Of a stretch of 12,518 nt of DNA, positions 8,071 to 12,518 are shown piece by piece. The notes beneath the pieces are model-generated. The model worked only from the letters and a program-made list of their open reading frames with translations. It had not been told where the DNA came from and searched no databases. Every line of letters begins with the position of its first letter. Positions within the stretch are counted from its first letter, which is position 1. This DNA comes from an uncultured Deferribacteraceae bacterium (GTDB lineage Bacteria > Chrysiogenota > Deferribacteres > Deferribacterales > Mucispirillaceae), in NCBI GenBank assembly GCA_947039055.1, contig CAMQYB010000033.1, positions 1 through 12,518 on the forward strand. Direction: 5' to 3'. The translations under genes and the position numbers were made by a program.

Positions 8071-9067
8071 CAGCTGGAGCTATAACACGTAATTTTTTCA
8101 TCACTTCATCGTACTGATCTAAATCTAACGACTGATCTCCATCTGATAACGCCTCAACTGGATTTGGATGAACTTCTATCATTATACCATCAGCTCCTGC
8201 TGCAACTGATGCTAAAGACATCGGTGCTATACACTCTTTAACACCTGTTCCATGACTTGGATCAACTATTATAGGAAAGTGTGATGCATTTTTTATTAAC
8301 GGAACAATAGATAAATCTAATGTGTTTCTCGTTGTTGTTTCAAATGTCTTAATCCCTCGTTCACAGAAAATAATGTTGTCATTACCCTCTTTAGCGATAT
8401 GCTCTGCTGCTAGTAAGAAATCATTAAATGTTGCTGCCATTCCTCTTTTTAATAAAACTGGTTTAGGTTGAGAACCTACCTCTTTTAATAATCTAAAGTT
8501 CTGCATATTTCTTGCACCGATCTGAAGTATATCAGCATACTCTGAAACAATCGGTAGATCTCTTGGATCTGTAAGTTCTGTCACCATTAACATATTGAAC
8601 TCATCAGCAGCTTTACGCATATACTTTAACGCCTCTTCTCCCATACCTGAAAATGCGTATGGAGATGTGCGGGGTTTAAATGCTCCACCTCTTAATATCT
8701 TAGCACCGTTTGATGATACTCGCTCTGCAACAAGTCTCATCTGTTCGTAACTTTCAACAGAACATGGCCCAGCCATTATAGCTAATTCATCACCACCAAT
8801 TTTGACACCTTTAACTTCAATTATAGTATCTTCAGCCTTGAACTCTCTACTGATAAATTTGTACGGTTTTAATATAGGGATCACTGACTCTACACCTGGA
8901 ATTGACATAACAGGTTTATCTCTCAACGTATCTTCATCTCCTATCGCACCGATGATAGTTCTGTCGCTTCCTTCTGATATATGCAAAGTGTAACCAAAAT
9001 CAATTAACTTACTCTTTATATTATCAACCTCTTCTGCGGTTGCTCCTGGTTTTACAACTATAATCAT
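8051..9067 (-). CDS. aroF: 3-deoxy-7-phosphoheptulonate (DAHP) synthase, type I-beta with N-terminal regulatory domain
   Basis: DAHP synthase condenses PEP with erythrose-4-phosphate, the first committed step of aromatic biosynthesis. The 338-aa protein closely resembles the Thermotoga maritima enzyme as I recall it. A ferredoxin-like/ACT-like regulatory domain occupies residues 1-70 (MIIVVKPGAT to VIPILKPYKF). The TIM barrel follows, with AGPCSVES at 99-106, LRGGAFKPRTSPY at 125-137, QIGARNMQN at 182-190 and VDPSHGTG at 268-275. Predicted metal ligands are Cys102, His272, Glu298 and Asp309, the same numbers as in the Thermotoga protein. By analogy the N-terminal domain mediates feedback inhibition by tyrosine and/or phenylalanine. 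The ATG has an excellent GAGGAG 6 nt upstream. It is preceded by the 262-bp repeat-filled spacer after hisC. Confidence 0.96.
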   Translation of the reverse strand: MIIVVKPGATAEEVDNIKSKLIDFGYTLHISEGSDRTIIGAIGDEDTLRDKPVMSIPGVESVIPILKPYKFISREFKAEDTIIEVKGVKIGGDELAIMAGPCSVESYEQMRLVAERVSSNGAKILRGGAFKPRTSPYAFSGMGEEALKYMRKAADEFNMLMVTELTDPRDLPIVSEYADILQIGARNMQNFRLLKEVGSQPKPVLLKRGMAATFNDFLLAAEHIAKEGNDNIIFCERGIKTFETTTRNTLDLSIVPLIKNASHFPIIVDPSHGTGVKECIAPMSLASVAAGADGIMIEVHPNPVEALSDGDQSLDLDQYDEVMKKLRVIAPAVGKTVA

Positions 9068-9073
9068 ATCAAT

Positions 9074-9079
9074 CTCCTC
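9074..9079 (-). promoter_or_regulatory. Strong ribosome-binding site of aroF
   Basis: On the minus strand this reads GAGGAG, 6 nt before the ATG at 9067. It is among the strongest ribosome-binding sites in the window and lies just past the repeat array. aroF can therefore start translation without coupling to hisC. Confidence 0.75.
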
Positions 9080-9110
9080 ATATCTTTATTTATTTCTTTT
9101 TCAAACTTAA

Positions 9111-9185
9111 TTATTATTACAAATACTACAAACGATAAACTTTTACACAAACAATGTTCTATGAAACATCGTAGGCTATAAAATA
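9111..9185 (-). repeat. Degenerate outer copy of the 72-bp tandem repeat
   Basis: This segment matches the 72-bp units in blocks. An 18-base block at 9137-9154 is identical to 9207-9224 (offset 70). The right end (about 9178-9185, reading into the next unit) is in phase at offset 72. The rest has diverged by substitutions and small indels. It is the copy nearest aroF and appears to be the oldest or least constrained. Confidence 0.6.
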
Positions 9186-9257
9186 TTATAACCCCAAAAC
9201 TGTTGCAAACTTTTACACAAACAACAAGGTTATAAGATGTCATAACTCAATAAAATG
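9186..9257 (-). repeat. 72-bp tandem repeat, copy 1
   Basis: This is one full unit of the array between hisC and aroF, identical over all 72 positions to the next unit (9258-9329). Read on the minus strand, the unit ends with codons giving ATVLGL and a TAA stop, matching the end of hisC (KTVLGL-stop). It contains the arms of several competing RNA hairpins, described under findings. No promoter or ORF of useful length is evident in the unit. Confidence 0.95.
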
Positions 9258-9329
9258 TTATAACCCCAAAACTGTTGCAAACTTTTACACAAACAACAAG
9301 GTTATAAGATGTCATAACTCAATAAAATG
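9258..9329 (-). repeat. 72-bp tandem repeat, copy 2
   Basis: This unit is identical to copy 1 and directly adjacent to the hisC stop codon. The period stays exactly 72 into the gene: the next unit would begin at 9330, and the hisC stop codon and last codons lie there with clear similarity over about 17-27 bases before it fades. The array is therefore in phase with, and probably seeded by, the hisC 3' end. Confidence 0.95.
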
Positions 9330-10430
9330 TTATAACCCTAAAACTGTTTTGAGCTTATTTATGAAAATATTATTCTCATCATCTGTTCCTATTGAAACAC
9401 GGATATATTTATTTAATTTAGGGTGTCCCAAAAACCTTACTATCACACCTAGTTTCAACAGATCCTCAAAAACCTTTTTACCGTCACCAACTTCTATCAG
9501 AAGAAAGTTAGCCTCTGTATTAATATATTTTAATCCTAATTTTTCACAACTTTTATATATAAACTCTTTGCCAGCTAAATTACTTTTTATAACTTTATCT
9601 AAGAACGCTTTATCTGATAATGCTGCCTCTGCCATAACTTGTGATGCCATGTTTACATTGAACGGTTGTCTAACCTGATTTAACATCGCTATACACTCAA
9701 CATCCGCAATAACATATCCGCACCGCATAGATGCTAAACCGTACGCTTTTGAAAAAGTTTTAAGTGATATTAAATTCTTATACTTTTTCATTAAGCCTAT
9801 CGTATCAATCTGTCTGCTCTCTTCTTGATACTCTTTATACGCTTCATCTAATGCTACGATTACTGTTGATGGAACTTTGTTCATAAAATCTATAAATTCT
9901 TTCTCACCAAAATCTATTCCTGTTGGATTATTCGGATTTGCTAAAAATATAAATCTGCTCTTATCTGTTATTGATGATAAAATGTTTTCAAAATTGAACG
10001 AAAAATCATCATTACAATCTATCCATCTACAATCGCTCTTCATAGCTTTTGCGATTAAATAATATTCACCGAACGATGGTGCTGGTGACAACACTTCATC
10101 ACACTCTTTTAAAAATGCGATATATAATATCTGAATAATTTCATCAGATCCTGCACCTATTAAAATATTATCCATACTAACGCCGTGAAACTCTGCAAGT
10201 TTTTTGCGTAAATAATATGAGTCGCCTATCGGATATCTTGCAATATCTGACAGAAAACCTTTTAACGCATCTATAGCCTTATCGCTACAACCTAACGGAT
10301 TTTCATTCGATGCAAGTTTGATAATATCCTTTACACCTAACTCACGCTCAACCTCTTTAATCGGTTTACCTGGCTGATACGGTGCAACTGACGCTCTATC
10401 TTCTCCTAACAACTCTCTATAATTTATCAT
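9330..10430 (-). CDS. hisC: HisC-family PLP aminotransferase (histidinol-phosphate/aromatic aminotransferase)
   Basis: This is a fold-type I, class II aminotransferase of the HisC family. The family transaminates histidinol phosphate, and several members also or instead act on phenylpyruvate, hydroxyphenylpyruvate or prephenate. The 366-aa protein has LASNENPLG at 39-47, NPNNPTG at 165-171, ALDEAYKEY at 193-201 with Asp195 and Tyr198, the PLP lysine Lys228 in SLKTFSKAYGLA, Arg236 in MRCGY, and the carboxylate-binding Arg344 in IRVSIGT. Lying between pheA and aroF-tyrA with no other his gene in view, it is probably the aromatic aminotransferase of this pathway. A HisC beside tyrA and aroA in Bacillus is a known parallel. 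I chose ATG at 10430: GGGGAA sits 5 nt upstream, whereas a TTG one codon earlier would leave only 2 nt. Confidence 0.92.
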   Translation of the reverse strand: MINYRELLGEDRASVAPYQPGKPIKEVERELGVKDIIKLASNENPLGCSDKAIDALKGFLSDIARYPIGDSYYLRKKLAEFHGVSMDNILIGAGSDEIIQILYIAFLKECDEVLSPAPSFGEYYLIAKAMKSDCRWIDCNDDFSFNFENILSSITDKSRFIFLANPNNPTGIDFGEKEFIDFMNKVPSTVIVALDEAYKEYQEESRQIDTIGLMKKYKNLISLKTFSKAYGLASMRCGYVIADVECIAMLNQVRQPFNVNMASQVMAEAALSDKAFLDKVIKSNLAGKEFIYKSCEKLGLKYINTEANFLLIEVGDGKKVFEDLLKLGVIVRFLGHPKLNKYIRVSIGTDDENNIFINKLKTVLGL

Positions 10431-10435
10431 CAAAA

Positions 10436-10441
10436 TTCCCC
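10436..10441 (-). promoter_or_regulatory. Ribosome-binding site deciding the hisC start
   Basis: On the minus strand this reads GGGGAA. Spacing is 5 nt to the ATG at 10430 but only 2 nt to the in-frame TTG at 10433, favouring the ATG. It lies within the 24-nt gap after pheA. Confidence 0.65.
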
Positions 10442-10454
10442 ATAAAAATTACAA

Positions 10455-11531
10455 CTACTCTAAAATACCTTTAGGATATGATCCTAATATCTTCACTAAC
10501 GGTAATTTAGATTTCAGTTTATCTATTACTTCACAAATTTTACTATCGTTTCTATGTCCATCTATATCTACAAAAAATAGATACTCCCACGCTATGCGTT
10601 TTGACGGACGGGACTCAATCTTACTCATATTTATTGAGGCAGAATTGAAAACCTCTAAGGCACTATATAGCGTACCTGACTCATGCATGACTGAAAACAT
10701 CATCGATGTTTTATCGTCGCTCGTAGGCTCAACCTGATCTTTACCGATTATTAAAAACCTTGTAAGATTTGATGATGAATCTTGTATTGATCTTTCAACA
10801 ACTTTTAGATTATAAATAACCTCGCAAAGTTTTGAGCCGATCGCTACCACACTCTTATCACCTTGTGCTTTTAAGGCTGCCTTAGATGTTGAGTCTATCT
10901 CATGGATATCTACATTTGGAAAATTCTTGTCGATATAATCTCGGCACTGTGCCAACGCTTGTGGATGGGAATAGATACTCTTAATATCATTCTTATCACC
11001 AGTCATAGATAGTAGATTATGATTTATCTCAACTAAAATTTCACCAACTATATTTACATCAGACTCAACAAATAAATCTATCGAATGATTTACAACACCT
11101 TCAACAGAATTCTCAATCGGGATAATACCGTAATTATACCAACCTCTTTCAACACCCTGAAAAACATCTGCGATTTTATCAGTTGGCATAAGTTTAGCCG
11201 ATGAACCGAAATGTTTTAAGGCTGCAAGATTAGAGAACGTTCCTTCGGGACCTAAATATCCGATCTTCAAATGATCTTCAAGTGATAATGATGCAGAAAT
11301 AATCTCACGAAAAATAGGACGGATTGCAGATGTTGGAAACGCTCTACCTTTATTTCTCTCCGTTAATCTCTCATATATAGAACTCTCTCTTGACGGTACC
11401 CAGACCGGAGAATTGCTACCTTTTTTAATATTGCCGACTGACTTGACGTGTTCTGCTCTCTCATTTAAAAGATCAAGAATTTTGTCGTCTATCGCATCAA
11501 TCATATTTCTATATTTATCTAATGAACTCAT
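10455..11531 (-). CDS. pheA: Bifunctional chorismate mutase / prephenate dehydratase (P-protein) with ACT domain
   Basis: The P-protein converts chorismate to prephenate and then to phenylpyruvate, the committed branch to phenylalanine. The 358-aa protein has an AroQ-type all-helical chorismate mutase at about residues 3-85 (YRNMIDAIDDKILDLLNERAEHVK, then the PSRES segment with Arg48 and Glu49). The prephenate dehydratase domain spans about 88-265, with GYLGPEGTFS, IPIENSVEG at 137-145, YSHPQALAQC and the catalytic SNLTRFLII segment with Thr257. An ACT domain from about 275 has SGTLYSALEVF and the phenylalanine-binding IESRPS. Feedback inhibition by phenylalanine is therefore expected. This is the first gene of the leftward block. 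No properly spaced Shine-Dalgarno precedes the ATG (AGG abuts it directly). The promoter candidate upstream would start transcription at the ATG itself. hisC follows after 24 nt. Confidence 0.96.
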   Translation of the reverse strand: MSSLDKYRNMIDAIDDKILDLLNERAEHVKSVGNIKKGSNSPVWVPSRESSIYERLTERNKGRAFPTSAIRPIFREIISASLSLEDHLKIGYLGPEGTFSNLAALKHFGSSAKLMPTDKIADVFQGVERGWYNYGIIPIENSVEGVVNHSIDLFVESDVNIVGEILVEINHNLLSMTGDKNDIKSIYSHPQALAQCRDYIDKNFPNVDIHEIDSTSKAALKAQGDKSVVAIGSKLCEVIYNLKVVERSIQDSSSNLTRFLIIGKDQVEPTSDDKTSMMFSVMHESGTLYSALEVFNSASINMSKIESRPSKRIAWEYLFFVDIDGHRNDSKICEVIDKLKSKLPLVKILGSYPKGILE

Positions 11532-11537
11532 CCTACA

Positions 11538-11566
11538 ATATTAACAGATATTTAATTCATTTTCAA
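11538..11566 (-). promoter_or_regulatory. Predicted sigma-70-type promoter of the pheA operon, leaderless geometry
   Basis: On the minus strand a -35 box TTGAAA (11561-11566, 5 of 6 to consensus), a 17-bp spacer and a -10 box TAATAT (11538-11543, 4 of 6) are present. TG one base before the -10 box adds an extended -10. A start 7 nt past the -10 falls on the A of the pheA ATG. A/T-rich DNA yields chance boxes, but the spacing and extended motif are good. Confidence 0.55.
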
Positions 11567-11575
11567 TATTTAAGA

Positions 11576-11604
11576 TTGTAAAAAGATAAAAGAAAATGTA
11601 GGAT
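11576..11604 (+). promoter_or_regulatory. Predicted sigma-70-type promoter of trmI
   Basis: TTGTAA (11576-11581), a 17-bp spacer and TAGGAT (11599-11604) each match consensus at 4 of 6 positions. A start near 11611 gives a leader of about 29 nt containing an AGGA ribosome-binding site 4 nt before the trmI ATG. The -35 boxes of this and the pheA promoter lie back to back, only 9 bp apart. Confidence 0.4.
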
Positions 11605-11609
11605 ACATT
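11595..11609. promoter_or_regulatory. 15-bp perfect dyad overlapping the trmI -10 box (candidate operator)
   Basis: AATGTA-GGA-TACATT is a perfect 6-bp inverted repeat with a 3-bp centre. It covers the predicted trmI -10 box and ends just before the expected start site, 29 bp upstream of the pheA -35 box. A protein bound here would block trmI and might also influence pheA. It does not match the TyrR box spacing, and I cannot name a regulator. Confidence 0.35.
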
Positions 11610-11639
11610 CATAAATATTATTATTTGGGATAGGAATTA

Positions 11640-12425
11640 ATGGATAAAAAACAAATTGGCTATAAACTAGTCATGATAATCGACAAGAAAGATAGAGAAT
11701 ATATGGTTCAACTGAAACCTAAAGCAAGGTTTTCAACAACTCATGGCTTTATCGAACACGATCTTATAGCTGAACTTTTTGATGGTGATACTATAATGAG
11801 TAGCATGAGCCACACCTACAGAATTTATACGCCAACGTATATAAACTATGTTATGAATATTAAACGACAAGCTCAAATAATCTACCCTAAAGATGCTGCA
11901 GCAATGCTCATGTGGGGAGATGTTGTGGCTGGACAAAAAGTTTTAGAGTCAGGTGTTGGACAAGGTGCATTATCTATCGCAATACTTAGAACTTTGGCTG
12001 GACAAGGAAGTTTGACGTCTTATGAAATTAGAGATGATTTCGCTGAACAAGCTGGTAAAATTATTGAAACTTATTTCTGTGAAAAAGTTCCTAACCATAC
12101 AATTGAAATTCGTGATATTTATGAAGGGATCGATGGAGTATATGATAGAGTTTTATTAGATCTTCCTGAACCTTGGCATATAATAAAACATTTTAAAGAC
12201 TCGCTCGCTAACGGTGGAATAGTTGTTGCATATCTGCCAACTGTGCCTCAAGTTGTTAAATATGTTGAAGAGTTAAAAGAATCTGGAATGTTTTTTAATA
12301 TTGATACATCTGAACTTATTAGAAGACCTTGGAATATTGAAGGACAATCTGTGAGACCTGCAACTTGGATATATAACCACTCTGCATTTCTGATAGTTGC
12401 TAGAAAAGTTACTAACTCATTTTAA
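11640..12425 (+). CDS. trmI: tRNA (adenine-58-N1)-methyltransferase TrmI
   Basis: TrmI uses S-adenosylmethionine to form m1A58 in the T-loop of tRNAs, stabilising the tRNA fold. Bacterial enzymes are homotetramers. The 261-aa protein has a small N-terminal beta domain (about 1-65), then the family segment YINYVMNIKRQAQIIYPKDAA (about 68-87). The SAM-binding motif I is VLESGVGQGALS at 101-112, with the SYEIRDDFAE acidic ribose-binding segment at 127-136. The catalytic-region motif is DLPEPW at 174-179. The C-terminus SVRPATWIYNHSAFLIVARK matches the family's RPA...GHTGFL pattern, with N-H-S-A in place of the usual G-H-T-G. The ATG has AGGA 4 nt upstream. It is divergent from pheA, appears monocistronic, and is followed by a terminator-like hairpin. 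Confidence 0.93.
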   Translation: MDKKQIGYKLVMIIDKKDREYMVQLKPKARFSTTHGFIEHDLIAELFDGDTIMSSMSHTYRIYTPTYINYVMNIKRQAQIIYPKDAAAMLMWGDVVAGQKVLESGVGQGALSIAILRTLAGQGSLTSYEIRDDFAEQAGKIIETYFCEKVPNHTIEIRDIYEGIDGVYDRVLLDLPEPWHIIKHFKDSLANGGIVVAYLPTVPQVVKYVEELKESGMFFNIDTSELIRRPWNIEGQSVRPATWIYNHSAFLIVARKVTNSF

Positions 12426-12439
12426 TTAAAATAAATAAA

Positions 12440-12483
12440 ATAATAGTGGTGGGAAATTAAACACCTGCCATTATTATATTTTT
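12440..12483 (+). terminator. Probable rho-independent terminator of trmI
   Basis: A 14-bp stem pairs 12440-12453 with 12464-12477, including three G-U pairs, around a 10-base loop. It is followed by a run of five T at 12479-12483. On the other strand the wobbles become A-C mismatches, so the structure favours rightward transcripts. No gene is recognisable in the remaining bases to the window edge. Confidence 0.7.
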
Positions 12484-12518
12484 AATTAAATTGTAAGTTG
12501 TGGATGTAGAAATTGAAC

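Noticed and set aside
9068..9329. CRISPR array or integron-like repeat array
   Set aside because: The repeats are directly abutting 72-bp units with no variable spacers and no cas or integrase genes nearby. The phase and content tie them to the hisC 3' end instead.
9068..9329. Riboswitch or T-box leader upstream of aroF
   Set aside because: I see no T-box motif, tyrosine/phenylalanine leader peptide, or terminator/antiterminator pair with a T-run. The spacer is accounted for by the tandem repeats plus a short A/T-rich stretch before the aroF ribosome-binding site.
11733..11936. Minus-strand open frame inside trmI
   Set aside because: It is antisense to the SAM-methyltransferase coding sequence, short, and without protein-like family motifs.
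12486..12518. Start of another gene at the right edge
   Set aside because: Only 33 bases remain after the trmI terminator. An ATG is visible, but it is followed by an in-frame TAG stop (ATG TAG), so nothing can be supported.

Overview
This window is a compact, low-G+C bacterial chromosome segment (A/T-rich by eye, especially between genes). It holds eleven complete protein genes. Ten lie on the minus strand as one long co-oriented block, and one (trmI) lies on the plus strand at the right end. I found no tRNA, rRNA, insertion sequence, phage gene, toxin-antitoxin pair, CRISPR array or defence gene. The content is housekeeping: aromatic amino-acid biosynthesis, nucleotide and isoprenoid precursor enzymes, ribosomal protein S1, a membrane protease and a ComM-type ATPase. 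From memory, the order pheA-hisC-aroF-tyrA-aroA-cmk-ispH-rpsA-sppA resembles Desulfobacterota/'Deltaproteobacteria' (Geobacter-like) and related phyla such as Deferribacterota. With the low G+C, I infer a Gram-negative lineage of that kind, without certainty.

Layout, in the direction of minus-strand transcription (right to left). An intergenic region at 11532-11639 carries two divergent promoter candidates, one for pheA and one for trmI. Leftward run pheA (chorismate mutase/prephenate dehydratase/ACT), hisC (aminotransferase), a 262-bp spacer made mostly of 72-bp tandem repeats, aroF (DAHP synthase with an N-terminal regulatory domain), tyrA, aroA, cmk, ispH and rpsA. Most junctions overlap or are only a few bases apart. 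A rho-independent terminator (2640-2665) follows rpsA. sppA starts only 32 bases past the T-run, and yifB/comM follows after a 171-bp gap that contains a decayed duplication of yifB's own 5' end. Rightward, trmI is a single gene followed by a terminator-like hairpin.

How the genes work together. AroF makes DAHP at the start of the shikimate pathway, and AroA makes EPSP, the precursor of chorismate. PheA converts chorismate to prephenate and phenylpyruvate. TyrA oxidises prephenate or arogenate toward tyrosine. The HisC-family enzyme is well placed to supply the final transamination. AroF and PheA carry recognisable regulatory domains, while TyrA has none. The downstream cmk-ispH-rpsA genes appear to ride on the same transcript.

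I do not see an undescribed multi-gene system here. The unusual material is in the spacers. Two intergenic regions appear to have grown by tandem duplication of an adjacent gene end: the hisC 3' end with its stop codon, and the yifB 5' end with its ribosome-binding site and start. The hisC-derived repeat can form alternative RNA hairpins. The pheA promoter geometry predicts a leaderless mRNA.
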